DNA from: Akkermansia muciniphila
GTDB lineage: Bacteria; Verrucomicrobiota; Verrucomicrobiia; Limisphaerales; F1-80-MAGS106
Direction: 5' to 3'
Assembly (NCBI GenBank): GCA_945865375.1
Contig: CAMBEJ010000053.1
Location: 1-33,079 of the forward strand
Length of the DNA: 33,079 bases
Each line of letters opens with the position of its first letter. The stretch's first letter is position 1. A program made the position numbers and the translations under genes. Positions 1 to 8,758 of this stretch are shown here, in pieces. Below the pieces are notes generated by a model that saw only the letters and a list, made by a program, of their open reading frames with translations, had not been told where the DNA came from and ran no database searches.

Positions 1-160
1 GCGAACGTCGCTTTCACAAAGATTATGCCGCCTCGAGGTTACTTTGGCGTCACACACCCGGAGGATTTTCACTGACTGGTTCATCTGGCATTCTACGAAG
101 AGTGCCATTGGTATGTCGGGTCTTTTATGCGAATCGGTTTGCACGTCGTTACGTGAGTAG
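1..160 (+). pseudogene. possible 3' end of a gene entering from the left, frameshifted
   Basis: Frame 1 reads 24 plausible codons (containing PPRGYFGVTHPEDF) to a TGA at 73-75. From about base 71, frame 2 continues in an equally protein-like way (starting TDWFIWHSTKSAIG) to a TAG at 158-160. The upstream part of frame 2 does not look protein-like. The simplest reading is the tail of one coding region broken by a single-base indel in the run around 66-72. No family is recognised, and the gene body lies outside the window. A sequencing error or a chance open frame cannot be excluded. Confidence 0.25.
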
Positions 161-205
161 GAGTCAGAGCGAGGGGAATTGGAATGGTGCGAGCAGCAAC
201 CTAAA
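150..205 (+). repeat. decayed right-half fragment of the foldback element (copy E)
   Basis: The stretch TAGGAG...GGGGAATTGGA...CGAGCAGCA...CTAAAC follows the order of the right half of the complete elements, where TTAGGAGCAGGGAATTGGAG is followed by CTCGAG, then a CA-rich step, then GGCTAAACAGG. The right terminal repeat is missing. The stop codon of the neighbouring histidine kinase gene (201-203) lies at the edge of this fragment. Similarity is partial and judged by eye. Confidence 0.35.
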
Positions 206-3098
206 CCCCTAAATCCGACATCTCAGGTTTCTCCAAAACGGTGGCCTCGTCCGCCGAGGGTGCGACGACAGGGAGGGTGACGGTGAATGTGGATCCTTTT
301 GCCGGTTCGCTGGAGACAACGAGGAAGCCCCCCAGCATCTCGCAAAACTTCTTGCTGATCGCGAGGCCAAGCCCCGTGCCCCCATACCGCGCATGGGTCG
401 TCACATCAGCCTGTGTGAAGGGTTGAAACACTCTGCCCACCTCTTCGGGAGTCATGCCTATTCCTGTGTCTGAAACCTTGATAACCAGCCGCTCGACTTG
501 TCTCAGATCCCTCGTCGGCGTGGTCGTCCCAAGTAGCTCGCCAACCGCTCCGATCTGGGGCCCAATCAAGGCGGGCAACCTCTCCACCTCGAGTCCAACG
601 ATCCCTTTCTCGGTAAACTTGCTCGCGTTGCTCAGCAGATTAAGCAAGATTTGACGCACCTTGGTCTGGTCCGAGGTCATCCGCCCGAGGTGCTCAAAGG
701 ATCCCAGATCAAAGCGGTTCCCTCTTCTGGCCACCAGCGGTTGCACCATGGCGGCAATTTCCTCCATCGCCTTGCTCAAGTCGAATTCGTCCATAAACAC
801 CGTCATCTTCCCGGCCTCGATTTTCGAGAAATCGAGGATGTCATTCACTAAATTCAACTGATGGCGGGCGGCTAGCTGAATCCTTTTCAAATCCGGCACG
901 AACGCTTGCGATCCGCTTTCCCCCGCTTCTTCCTCCATCAATTCTGAGTAACCGATGATGGCGTTAAGCGGCGTTCTTAACTCATGACTCATGCTGGCAA
1001 GAAAGTGGGTCTTGGCGCGGTTCGCCGCTTCGGCAGCCTCCTTCGCGGTGGCAAGCTGGGAGTTCGCCTGTTCGATGTCGCTTTTCACTTGCAACAGATT
1101 TCGATTGGTCAGCGCAAATTGCCGCGCCAGATAGAACGAGTTGGACACGACGAACGCCGTCACACTGATCTGAAAGAGATTGTCGGACAAGGTGGTCCCT
1201 AGAAATTCTCTGACCGATGGTTTTATCAGCGCTAGCACGGAAGCGATCTGGCAAAAAATCAACAACACAAAACCCAGTCCGATAATCCATGCCCCGGCAA
1301 GTCTCAATCGAATGGCACCGTTGATCACACGGAGCATTTCGCCAAGGATTGAAATGTAGAAAAACGCCATGCCGCCAAAAAATCCCATCTCGCGATCCAG
1401 TTGCGGGAAAACCCAGGTCATCAAAACAAACAAAGGCCAATAGGCCGGGAAGAACCAAAAGCGCCGCGGCAGTTTGGCCAAGAACAATGAATAGACGAGC
1501 CACAGCGCGAAGATGAGCGCCGCAAAAAACGTGGCGATGAACGCAATGGGAGGCCCCCCTGTGTGTCCCCTGGTTTCCAAAAGAATGGTCGCTCCCGCGG
1601 AGGTGCCGCAATACAGCGCATAAAGCAAATTGCTCCGCTCCGCAGGATAAAATATGTAGAGCACAAAATGCAGCAGCGTGAAGGATATCAGCAATCCCGA
1701 GAAAAGGTAGGTCATCGCCACGCTCTTGCGTGTGAAATAAACCTGCAATGAGTCGGGTAATATGATCCTTTTGAGCTTGCTCTCAGCATTTTTTCTCACC
1801 TCCGATTCCGGATCGTTTAACGCCCCAATTAACGCCCCCAATCCTTGCAGGCTCGCGCTCTGAAAATGGGCGAGGGCGTCGGATGCATAGATCCGTACTT
1901 CTCTCGCGTCATCTTTAAGGGCCGCCGCGAGACTTAACTCCACCTCTTCGACCACAGCCCCCGCTTCCGCCAATCGACGAGCCGCGCTGATGCGCCTCGA
2001 TACGGAGGAATTTGTCAGCTCGCGAGCAAAGTACCGCAACAGAGGCGAGGGTAGCCCTCCCGCCGGGCCCACCGTACTCAACGCCATGTCGAGCCGACGA
2101 ACCTCTCCCGGTCGCAGCACCAGATCGGCGGACCCGGAATACCCGTTGGTGGCCACGGCTTCGATTCTCATGGGAACCATCAGGTCGTAACTCGCCAACC
2201 GAAAACTGCCCGGGGTGGCCACTGGAAAATTTCCCATCATGCCGCTCCTGGCAAACGTGCGCGTGCTGCTTTGGGAGTTCAAATAAACCAACACTTTGTT
2301 CAGAAGCGTCCTCGTGGGGTCCAGCACCCGGCCATCCACGATCGCAAACAGAGGGACGCTTTCCGAGCCCGGCAGTGGTTCCTGGACAAACTGCGTCAGC
2401 CCTCTCACAACCCCGTGGTGATGGTTCGTTCCCAGGTCCTCCGTGTTCCCATCAAAGGGCCATACCGCTACCAACCCCGGCTCGCTCCCGCTCATCCGGC
2501 GGAACAGACCGTCGCGGATCTCGTTCTCGCTGCGCGCCCCATTCCAGACCCGCACCTCAGCCATCTGGCCTTTGGTCGATCCATCATTCCGAAACCAGGC
2601 CGACTTCCCCAACATCCCCCTGGCCTGGGAGCCCATCTCCGAGAAGGACACGGAGGACTCATGATCGCCTACAAGCAGGCCGTTAAAATAAAGCTTCATG
2701 CCCCCTGGGCCACACACGGACGCAATATGGCACCATTCGTTGGTCCGCAAGATGCCTGAAACTTGAATCCCCGAAGCGCGCCGCGGGCTGGGCCACACTT
2801 GGAACATCAGGTCGGGAGAGGTCTCATGGTGCAGCACTCCTATGGAACGTTGAGCCGAACCATATTCGAAAAATCGCGAGTAAAAGTTCAACCGATCCCA
2901 TCGGATCCAACCCTCCACAGTGGCCTGCCGCAACCCCGCAAACACCGCCCTCGGCAACTCCACAAAAGACCCCTCCCCGTCCAGGGCCAAAACCTGCCGA
3001 CCCGGTAGCACTTCGGCGAACCCAGCGGGATACCCCAACAAAAGCGCCACGAACCACAGCAATCCTCGAAAACAAAGGATGAGGTGTCTCAGATTCAA
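201..3098 (-). CDS. membrane sensor histidine kinase with LamG and HEAT-like sensor region
   Basis: Inner-membrane signalling kinase that would autophosphorylate on histidine and pass phosphate to a response regulator not present in this window. Numbered from the TTG at 3098 (965 aa), the order is: N-terminal hydrophobic signal/anchor, LamG/concanavalin-like domain (about 45-240), carboxypeptidase-regulatory-like segment, two or three HEAT-like helical repeats (about 355-445), roughly seven membrane helices (about 460-655, similar to 7TM-DISM receptors), a short coiled coil, then HisKA and HATPase_c. The H-box is [12 protein letters not shown] with the phospho-acceptor His at about 705. N, G1 and G2 boxes are visible ([28 protein letters not shown]). 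There is no receiver domain. The same frame stays open upstream to an ATG at 3239, but that would overlap the Rrf2 gene by 134 bases. Codons at 3170 (ATG) and 3098 (TTG) are alternatives, none with a strong ribosome binding site. It lies directly downstream of the Rrf2 gene and is probably co-transcribed with it. Confidence 0.85.
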   Translation of the reverse strand: MNLRHLILCFRGLLWFVALLLGYPAGFAEVLPGRQVLALDGEGSFVELPRAVFAGLRQATVEGWIRWDRLNFYSRFFEYGSAQRSIGVLHHETSPDLMFQVWPSPRRASGIQVSGILRTNEWCHIASVCGPGGMKLYFNGLLVGDHESSVSFSEMGSQARGMLGKSAWFRNDGSTKGQMAEVRVWNGARSENEIRDGLFRRMSGSEPGLVAVWPFDGNTEDLGTNHHHGVVRGLTQFVQEPLPGSESVPLFAIVDGRVLDPTRTLLNKVLVYLNSQSSTRTFARSGMMGNFPVATPGSFRLASYDLMVPMRIEAVATNGYSGSADLVLRPGEVRRLDMALSTVGPAGGLPSPLLRYFARELTNSSVSRRISAARRLAEAGAVVEEVELSLAAALKDDAREVRIYASDALAHFQSASLQGLGALIGALNDPESEVRKNAESKLKRIILPDSLQVYFTRKSVAMTYLFSGLLISFTLLHFVLYIFYPAERSNLLYALYCGTSAGATILLETRGHTGGPPIAFIATFFAALIFALWLVYSLFLAKLPRRFWFFPAYWPLFVLMTWVFPQLDREMGFFGGMAFFYISILGEMLRVINGAIRLRLAGAWIIGLGFVLLIFCQIASVLALIKPSVREFLGTTLSDNLFQISVTAFVVSNSFYLARQFALTNRNLLQVKSDIEQANSQLATAKEAAEAANRAKTHFLASMSHELRTPLNAIIGYSELMEEEAGESGSQAFVPDLKRIQLAARHQLNLVNDILDFSKIEAGKMTVFMDEFDLSKAMEEIAAMVQPLVARRGNRFDLGSFEHLGRMTSDQTKVRQILLNLLSNASKFTEKGIVGLEVERLPALIGPQIGAVGELLGTTTPTRDLRQVERLVIKVSDTGIGMTPEEVGRVFQPFTQADVTTHARYGGTGLGLAISKKFCEMLGGFLVVSSEPAKGSTFTVTLPVVAPSADEATVLEKPEMSDLGV

Positions 3099-3105
3099 AG
3101 GGTGA

Positions 3106-3525
3106 TTAAATGTAATACATCTTCTCCTTTTCAGCACTTTGTTCAGACAGTTGCTGAAAAGTAATGCCATCCGCAGCAAGATCCATCGTTTCTTGAAGGT
3201 ATTGCCAGGCGACTTTGAGTTCGGCAGGGCAGGAGGCATCCGTCAGGGCGGGCGTGTCAAATACCTGGCCATGAACGGCACGGAGCACGTCACCCAGCGT
3301 GATCTCGGACGGAGGCACGGCCAACAGGTAGCCCCCTTCCTTGCCTCGAACGCTCTTCACAAGCCGCCGCAACTTGAGCTCAATCAGAATCTGAACCAGG
3401 TAATTTGGAGGAATGCCGTGCCCTCGCGCCAGATCCTCGACTCGCATCGACCGTCCCCCAGCATACGCTCGGGCGAGTCCGAGCACAGCCCGCGCCGCAT
3501 AATCGCTCTTCACAGATAACTTCAC
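3106..3525 (-). CDS. Rrf2 family transcriptional regulator
   Basis: DNA-binding repressor of the Rrf2/IscR/NsrR family (139 aa from the GTG at 3525). The start is chosen because the family normally opens with M-K-L-S-x-K-x-x-Y-A, matched here by [22 protein letters not shown] at 3549 would add eight residues. The winged helix-turn-helix follows ([19 protein letters not shown]), then the wing with [13 protein letters not shown], and a dimerisation helix. IscR and NsrR use three cysteines to hold an Fe-S cluster. Here only one Cys is visible in that region (DASCPAEL), so a cluster of the usual type is unlikely and the sensed signal is unknown. The histidine kinase gene begins within a few bases of its stop. 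Confidence 0.85.
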   Translation of the reverse strand: MKLSVKSDYAARAVLGLARAYAGGRSMRVEDLARGHGIPPNYLVQILIELKLRRLVKSVRGKEGGYLLAVPPSEITLGDVLRAVHGQVFDTPALTDASCPAELKVAWQYLQETMDLAADGITFQQLSEQSAEKEKMYYI

Positions 3526-3632
3526 ACAGCCCAACTTAGGCAGCCGCACCCCCAGAGATCAATCTTAAACCCTGCTCGCTCGGCGCGTCGTGCGCATCCT
3601 ATCACACGAAAATTTTCTGCTTCCTGCTTTCG

Positions 3633-4988
3633 CTAGCACGCTCCCTCCCTCTGAATAGCCCCCTCCAGAATCGTCAGCGCCCGCCTCATCTCGTCCTCAC
3701 AAATTGTCAGAGCCGGAGTCAGGGTCACAATGTTTCCCATGGTCAGCTTGAAGTTCAAGCCGTCTGAAAGACACCGGTACATCACCCTTTCCGCCAAAGC
3801 CCCCGCACGCTCCCGAGTCGTCTTGTCCTTCACCAATTCGAGCCCCATCAGAAGCCCCAGCCCACGGACATCCCCGATGACTGGACTTCGCTCCATCATC
3901 CCTCGCATCTGCTCCAATGCCAGCGCGCCCATGCGTCGCGCATTCTCCAGCAGCTCCTCTTCTTCGATCACCCGAATCGCCGCCAAGCCCGCCGCACAGG
4001 CGACGGGGTTCTTTTCATGCGTGTAATGCCCCAATGCCTGCTCTCGCATCACGTTCAACCCTTCCCGGGCAATGATCGCCGCCAACGGGAACACACCTCC
4101 CCCAAGCCCTTTTCCAATGACCAAAATATCCGGGACCACGTCGTAGTGTTCGCATGTAAACATCTTCCCGGTACGCCCCAAACAATGAGGTATTTCATCC
4201 AGGATCAGCAGAGCTCCGTGCTTGTCGCACGCGGCACGCACTTTTTTCCAGTAGTCGAAAGGTGGAATAAACGGCGTGCTCCGCACTGTTTCCGCGATCA
4301 CCGCCGCCACATCGCCCTCTTTCTCCAGAACGTATTCGATGTATTCCGCACACTTCAGATTGCAGGCGACGCCGCAACCAAACGGACAATGTCGGTTGTC
4401 GGGAGGCGGCACGTGTTCGCATCCCCCCATCAAGGGCCCCACGCCACTTCTAAAAATGGCCTCACCCCCCACCGAAATCGCATCCAAAGAAGCCCCGTGG
4501 AATGAATCCCACATCGAAATCGTCTTGAATCGCCCCGTCGCCGCTCGCGCCAGTTTGATGGCCATGCCCACCGCGCTGGTGCCGCCCGGGGCGAAAAGCA
4601 CCCGGTTCAGATCGCCGGGCGCCAGCGATGTCAGCTTTTGCGCAAGCCGGATCGCGGGAACGTTCGTGTAACGCCTCGTGCAGAAGGAAAGCTGTCGCAT
4701 CTGCTCCGTAATGGCCTCCAATACTCGTGGATGTCCAAATCCAACCTGATGGACGTTGTTTCCGTGAAAATCAAGGAGCCTTCGACCCTCCCAATCCTCG
4801 ATCACCGCCCCTTCCGCCCCCCGCAAGACGTTCAAACAGGGCGTCGAAAGCGATTGGTGCAGGAACACCGCCGCATCTTCGTCCAGCAATTGGCGTGTCT
4901 CAGCGTTGATGGCCCCGCGCGACCATTCCCTCCGCGCCGGGGACACGTTGAGGTCGCCTTCCGATTTGAATCTATCCAGATCGCTCAT
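3633..4988 (-). CDS. class III PLP-dependent enzyme, PbfA-like
   Basis: Fold-type I PLP enzyme of aminotransferase class III, 451 aa, cytosolic. The PLP lysine is K293 in VIGKGLGGGVFPLAA. The cofactor-binding Asp lies in LILDEI and the phosphate-binding segment is FAPGGTSAVGMA. Several stretches (DEDAAVFLHQSLSTPCL, DFHGNNVHQVGFGHPRV, SFHGASLDAISVGGEA, MGNIVTLTPALTI) match my recollection of PbfA, the (R)-1-hydroxy-2-aminoethylphosphonate ammonia-lyase that forms phosphonoacetaldehyde. No phnW, phnX, phnA or phnY is present here, so this role is inferred from sequence only. An ordinary omega-aminotransferase is the alternative. An odd regular cysteine set, C201/C205/C209/C213, sits in CPFGCGVACNLKC. 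It starts 12 bases after the yacG stop, which suggests one transcript. Confidence 0.7.
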   Translation of the reverse strand: MSDLDRFKSEGDLNVSPARREWSRGAINAETRQLLDEDAAVFLHQSLSTPCLNVLRGAEGAVIEDWEGRRLLDFHGNNVHQVGFGHPRVLEAITEQMRQLSFCTRRYTNVPAIRLAQKLTSLAPGDLNRVLFAPGGTSAVGMAIKLARAATGRFKTISMWDSFHGASLDAISVGGEAIFRSGVGPLMGGCEHVPPPDNRHCPFGCGVACNLKCAEYIEYVLEKEGDVAAVIAETVRSTPFIPPFDYWKKVRAACDKHGALLILDEIPHCLGRTGKMFTCEHYDVVPDILVIGKGLGGGVFPLAAIIAREGLNVMREQALGHYTHEKNPVACAAGLAAIRVIEEEELLENARRMGALALEQMRGMMERSPVIGDVRGLGLLMGLELVKDKTTRERAGALAERVMYRCLSDGLNFKLTMGNIVTLTPALTICEDEMRRALTILEGAIQREGAC

Positions 4989-5000
4989 CGCTTTTTAGGT

Positions 5001-5222
5001 TCATGGCTGTCCCTCGCGCTGCTCGGGTTTATCCAGATAATCGCCTGGCGGCAACTCTTCATACTCCGCAAAATGGTCCGGCCTCAGGGGCTCCGAAACC
5101 TTGTGTTCCTCATTAAACCACTTCCCAAGATCCACCAGCCTGCAGCGCTTCGAACAAAAGGGTCCGAATGGACCGGAAAACCAGTCGCCGACCACTTCGC
5201 ACGTAGGGCATTTCACTCTCAT
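5001..5222 (-). CDS. yacG: YacG zinc-finger protein (DNA gyrase inhibitor family)
   Basis: Small zinc protein; the E. coli homologue binds the GyrB C-terminal region and inhibits gyrase. It is 73 aa from the ATG at 5222 (an in-frame TTG lies at 5231). The four zinc ligands are C5, C8 (VKCPTC) and C23, C27 (FCSKRC), followed by the family block RLVDLGKWFNEEHKV and an acidic tail, all at the usual length. It is the first gene of a likely two-gene unit with the PbfA-like gene. Confidence 0.9.
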   Translation of the reverse strand: MRVKCPTCEVVGDWFSGPFGPFCSKRCRLVDLGKWFNEEHKVSEPLRPDHFAEYEELPPGDYLDKPEQREGQP

Positions 5223-5313
5223 AAGATCCAAAAGCCAAACTCTTCAGCCCAAAATGCCTGGATGTCCACCGTTTTCTTGGCAAACCCACGCAATAGCTTT
5301 AGTCTGCCCACGC

Positions 5314-6873
5314 ATGCCCGAGATTGTACTGGCCACCCTCAACGCAAAATATTTGCACAGCTCATTTGGCTTGCGCTATCTGATGGCCAATCTGGGTCCT
5401 CTCCAGTCGCGAGCTATCATCGCCGAATACGACATCAACCAACGCCCCATCGACATCCTTGAGTCCCTGCTCGACTTCTCTCCAAGAATCGTGGGACTCG
5501 GAATCTACATCTGGAACGTGACCGAAAGCCTCGAACTGGTGTCCCTTTTGAAGCGGCTCAGACCAGAACTCCTCGTCGTTCTTGGTGGCCCCGAAGTCAG
5601 TTATGAAACGGACGAACAAGAAATCACCCGCCTCGCGGACTACGTCATCGCAGGCGAGGCTGACACCGCGTTTGCCACCCTCTCCGAAGCGCTTCTCAAC
5701 GGCAATCCGCCCGCGCACAAAATCATTCAAGCCGGAGTTCCGGAACTCGCGCGCCTCCGGCTTCCCTACACCCTGTACACGGACGAAGACATCCGAAACC
5801 GTGTCCTTTATGTCGAAGCTTCCCGCGGATGTCCCTTCACCTGTGAGTTTTGCCTGTCCTCGCTCGACATCCCAGTCCGACAGTTTCCGATCGAACCATT
5901 TCTTCAAGAACTGGATTCGCTGCTGGCACGCGGGGCTCTCCAATTCAAATTCGTTGACCGCACTTTCAACCTCAACCTTAACGTCAGCGCCGCGATCCTT
6001 CGCTTTTTCATCCAACGACTCCGACCCGGGCTCTTTGTGCATTTTGAAATGATCCCGGACCGCCTGCCGGAAACGTTGCGTCATCTCATCGCACAGTTTC
6101 CCCCCGGATCCATCCAGTTGGAAGTCGGCATCCAAACCTTCGACGAATCCGTCGCGCGCAACATTAGCAGGCGTCAGGATTTCGTGAAATTAGAGGAAAA
6201 CTTCCGGTTTTTGAAAGGGGATACCGGCGTCCACATTCACGCCGATCTCATCGCGGGTCTCCCGGGAGAAACCGCGGGTTCATTTGGTGATGGGTTCGAC
6301 CGTCTTGTGGCGCTGGCACCGCATGAGATCCAGGTGGGCATTCTGAAACGGCTGCGCGGCACCCCCATCGTTCGACACGACCAGGAATGGGGCATGGTCT
6401 ACAGCCCGGTGCCGCCCTACGAAATCCTGCAAAACAAGCTCATGGACTTCGCCACATTGCAGCAGTTGCGAAGGTTCTCTCGCTACTGGGATCTGGTGGG
6501 GAACAGCGGCAACTTCATAGAAACCACGCCTCTGTTTTGGGCGAAGTCCGGATCGCCATTCGCTTCGTTCCTGGAGTTTTCAGACTGGCTTTTCCAGCGC
6601 ACCCGGCGCACCCACGGCATCGCGCTCAATGCGCTCTCGGAATTGTTGTTCGAATTCCTTGTTGCGGTGCTGAAACACCCCAAACCCGAAATCGCAAACA
6701 TTCTCTGGAAAGACTTCCAACGGGCCGGAAGATCCGAAATTCCCCCGTTCCTGCGCCCCTTCCTTCCCGCCACCATCCCCTCCCGACATCTGCCCCGCCA
6801 CAGCTCCGCACCCCCGCGACAAACTCGGCACCTGCCAGTCTCAGACCTCAGTAAAATCAGGTTGAAATCGTGA
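5314..6873 (+). CDS. B12-binding-type radical SAM protein (DUF4080-like C-terminus)
   Basis: Predicted cobalamin-dependent radical SAM enzyme, 519 aa; the substrate is unknown. The start ATG at 5314 is chosen because the B12-binding domain opens at once (PEIVLATLNAKYLHSSFGLR). The frame is open back to 5101, but that part is antisense to yacG and not protein-like. The N-terminal domain (about 1-130) has the Rossmann-like pattern with VVLGGPEVSYE. The radical SAM core follows with ASRGCPFTCEFC, giving the cluster ligands C173, C177 and C180, then the beta-strand set (FVDRTFNLN, LEVGIQTFDE, IHADLIAGLPGE). The C-terminal region resembles DUF4080. The last ten codons and the stop are not native: they are read from foldback copy A, and the empty site restores a TGA right after ...RHLPV (509 aa). 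Confidence 0.88.
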   Translation: MPEIVLATLNAKYLHSSFGLRYLMANLGPLQSRAIIAEYDINQRPIDILESLLDFSPRIVGLGIYIWNVTESLELVSLLKRLRPELLVVLGGPEVSYETDEQEITRLADYVIAGEADTAFATLSEALLNGNPPAHKIIQAGVPELARLRLPYTLYTDEDIRNRVLYVEASRGCPFTCEFCLSSLDIPVRQFPIEPFLQELDSLLARGALQFKFVDRTFNLNLNVSAAILRFFIQRLRPGLFVHFEMIPDRLPETLRHLIAQFPPGSIQLEVGIQTFDESVARNISRRQDFVKLEENFRFLKGDTGVHIHADLIAGLPGETAGSFGDGFDRLVALAPHEIQVGILKRLRGTPIVRHDQEWGMVYSPVPPYEILQNKLMDFATLQQLRRFSRYWDLVGNSGNFIETTPLFWAKSGSPFASFLEFSDWLFQRTRRTHGIALNALSELLFEFLVAVLKHPKPEIANILWKDFQRAGRSEIPPFLRPFLPATIPSRHLPRHSSAPPRQTRHLPVSDLSKIRLKS

Positions 6874-7061
6874 TCTGGATGCGCAACCCCAATTCCTCCG
6901 TTTTTCACAATCGTAATCCTAATCGTAATCGTAATCGTAATCCTCGGGTCTTGCCTTGAAACAGAGGGGTGGATTAAGATTAAGATTAAGAGCAGGAGCA
7001 GGAGCAGGGAATTGGAGTTGCTCTAGCAGCAGGCTAAACAGGGTCGTTTTACTGAGTTCAG
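6842..7061 (+). mobile_element. foldback MITE-like element, copy A
   Basis: Non-coding element of 220 bp. The left end CAGACCTCAGTAAAAT and right end TTTTACTGAGTTCAG are imperfect inverted repeats. The inner inverted repeat is CAACCCCAATTCC (about 6884-6896) against GGAATTGGAGTTG. The core arms are AATCGT-type hexamers at 6908-6943 and GATTAA hexamers at 6971-6990, followed by AGCAGG-type units at about 6991-7008. It is flanked by a 5-bp direct repeat AGTCT at 6837-6841 and 7062-7066. No transposase is encoded, so it would move only if a partner supplied one. Confidence 0.8.
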
Positions 7062-7099
7062 AGTCTGACGTCCCGTGGCTGGGCCGAAGCTCCGTCGAG

Positions 7100-7140
7100 C
7101 GGAGTTCAGACCTCAGCAAAAGCGCGCGAAATCGCCATCC
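7100..7140 (+). repeat. solo left end of the foldback element
   Basis: CAGACCTCAGCAAAA at 7107-7121, then GAAATCG and an ATC step, matches the first 30 or so bases of the complete copies. It is preceded by GGAGTTCAG, which resembles the last bases of the right end, so right-end and left-end sequences abut and share CAG. It lies 40 bp outside copy A, between the convergent radical SAM and ATP-grasp genes. Confidence 0.5.
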
Positions 7141-7169
7141 GAACGGGCAACTTTTATCCCTCCACCGCC

Positions 7170-8375
7170 CTAAGATTCGATGATCGCCTTGAGCAACTCC
7201 GGGTCATCCCACGGCACATCGTGACAGTCACTCCGAAGCAACGGGCTTTCAGGATCGCGTCGCCACTCCTGAGGAAAAAGCGCAATCAAAGTCCCACCTC
7301 TGAAAAAAATGGGACGCGGCGCAGCTTCCCCGTTTAGCTTGCGGAAAAGCGCCTGGCAAAGATCGACGGCAACTTGAGCTCCAAGCGACGCGATGGGTGC
7401 CGGTCGAGGATTGCACTCCAGCAGATAGGCATCGCTGGTTTTTTCTTCGATGATGAAACAGAACTCGATAAAGCCGTTGTATTGGAAATGTTCAATCAAG
7501 GCGCGGGCCGTGGCTGCGATCTCGGGATGCTCGGTGAATCGAACCACCGTGCCGGGCCCTGTGAGCGCAGGGTAAACCTTTTCCTTGAGCGCGCAGTAAC
7601 CTGCCAGCAACTCGCCGTTCACCGCGACAGCCGAATAGATGGCGGACGTTCCCGAGACGAAACGTTGCGCGCTCAGGGAATGAGAATTAGACGCAGCCGC
7701 GTTTGGCCCGCTCTCGGAAGGCTCAAGGGATGTTGGGTCTTCCATCCCGGGTCCGATGCCCTTGAGCTCATTCAATTCCTTGAAGGCGGCGCGGAGTTGG
7801 CGCTGATTGGCACACACTCTCACCCCCATTCCCGCCCATCCGTGTGGCGCCTTCATCACCACCGGTTGGCCAGAATGTTCCAGATAAAATCGCAGAGCCT
7901 CCTCGGGGCTTCTGACAAGAACTTGATCCGGCACTCGCAGACCGAGTTCCAATGCGACGCGGCAGGTCTCGTTTTTGTTGATCGTCGAGCGGAGATGCCC
8001 GGCGCTGCCTAGAGAACGCCGAATAACATTTGAAACCTCCTCCGGCACGGCGTCGATGGCTCTCCGGTCTTGCATAGCCCAGTGCATCACATGGACGGTT
8101 GGCTCATCGCCCGGCACCACAATGTGCGGTTTCCAGTCCGCGATCGCCCGGGCCATGATCTGGAACAATTCCTGGTCGGAGTGTTCATCGGCGTTGAAAA
8201 AATAGAAGGAATTGACGTACCGCGTCTTGGCCAGGAATGTATCAGGATAACACAGCGCGACCGCATCGAATCCCGCTTTTTGCAAGGCCTTTGGCATCCT
8301 GGCAATCCCCATCCAATCGCGGCAGCGTGCCACAACAAGCAGCCGGGCGGCCTCAGGCCTGGACGGGTCAATCAC
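7170..8375 (-). CDS. ATP-grasp domain protein
   Basis: Predicted carboxylate-amine/thiol ligase of the ATP-grasp superfamily, 401 aa from a GTG start. An N-terminal Rossmann-like segment (RLLVVARCRDWMGIARMPKALQKAG) precedes the ATP-grasp lobes. The nucleotide-binding stretch is QPVVMKAPHGWAGMGVRVC. The C-terminal metal/ATP site is visible as GFIEFCFIIEE...AYLLECNPRPAPIASLG, where the E-x-N-P-R motif holds the catalytic metal ligands. A low-complexity insert (about residues 212-235) interrupts the middle. The substrate is not predictable: it stands alone, convergent with the radical SAM gene. Confidence 0.75.
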   Translation of the reverse strand: MIDPSRPEAARLLVVARCRDWMGIARMPKALQKAGFDAVALCYPDTFLAKTRYVNSFYFFNADEHSDQELFQIMARAIADWKPHIVVPGDEPTVHVMHWAMQDRRAIDAVPEEVSNVIRRSLGSAGHLRSTINKNETCRVALELGLRVPDQVLVRSPEEALRFYLEHSGQPVVMKAPHGWAGMGVRVCANQRQLRAAFKELNELKGIGPGMEDPTSLEPSESGPNAAASNSHSLSAQRFVSGTSAIYSAVAVNGELLAGYCALKEKVYPALTGPGTVVRFTEHPEIAATARALIEHFQYNGFIEFCFIIEEKTSDAYLLECNPRPAPIASLGAQVAVDLCQALFRKLNGEAAPRPIFFRGGTLIALFPQEWRRDPESPLLRSDCHDVPWDDPELLKAIIES

Positions 8376-8485
8376 ATTTTTGGTTACTCCCGTGATAGCG
8401 GGAACTGCCGGCCGGTCATCGCCTCAACCGATGGAATCGTTGTGGTTCGTCGCTCCTCATCCCAAAATGGGACACCGCGCCCGGG

Positions 8486-8758
8486 ATGTCTCTCGAAGCG
8501 CTGTCCATGGCTGTGGAAGTGTTCCAACAACACTCTGACATGGGCAATATCCATTTGGTTTCTGGACGTGGATCCACGTTAGATCCTTGGGAAGTGTTTG
8601 GGCAAGAAGGAAGCCTGGAAAAGTGGCAGCGTCGTCTTATCTCTGCCCGTTGGATGCAGGAATTCCCTTTCGAATCCATTTTGCGGACCGCGCCCGCTCA
8701 TCGTGTTTTCCGGAGAACTTTCTTGCCCAAAGACTCCTTCATGATCTATTGTCCGTAG
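8486..8758 (+). CDS. small hypothetical protein
   Basis: Open frame of 90 aa in the 580-bp gap between the ATP-grasp and prepilin-like genes. The composition is protein-like, with ordered aromatic and charged residues (DPWEVFGQEGSLEKWQRR), no membrane segment and no signal peptide. No family is recognised. The start has no clear ribosome binding site. The overlapping frame on the other strand is less convincing. The rest of the gap (8376-8485, 8759-8955) shows no feature I can name; 8759-8955 presumably carries the promoter of the next gene. Confidence 0.4.
   Translation: MSLEALSMAVEVFQQHSDMGNIHLVSGRGSTLDPWEVFGQEGSLEKWQRRLISARWMQEFPFESILRTAPAHRVFRRTFLPKDSFMIYCP

Noticed and set aside
5101-5313. 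Upstream extension of the radical SAM gene to 5101
   Set aside because: The segment is antisense to yacG and not protein-like. The B12-binding domain starts directly at 5314.
6908-6990. CRISPR array
   Set aside because: Units are six bases in uninterrupted tandem and inverted arms, with no spacers, and there are no cas genes.
6919-7119. Open frames through the hexamers giving Leu-Arg, Asn-Arg or Asp-Tyr dipeptide runs (also at 16523, 22809, 26369)
   Set aside because: A six-base repeat gives dipeptide repeats in any frame. The frames have no conserved start or flanks and the arms are part of a hairpin, so coding is not supported.
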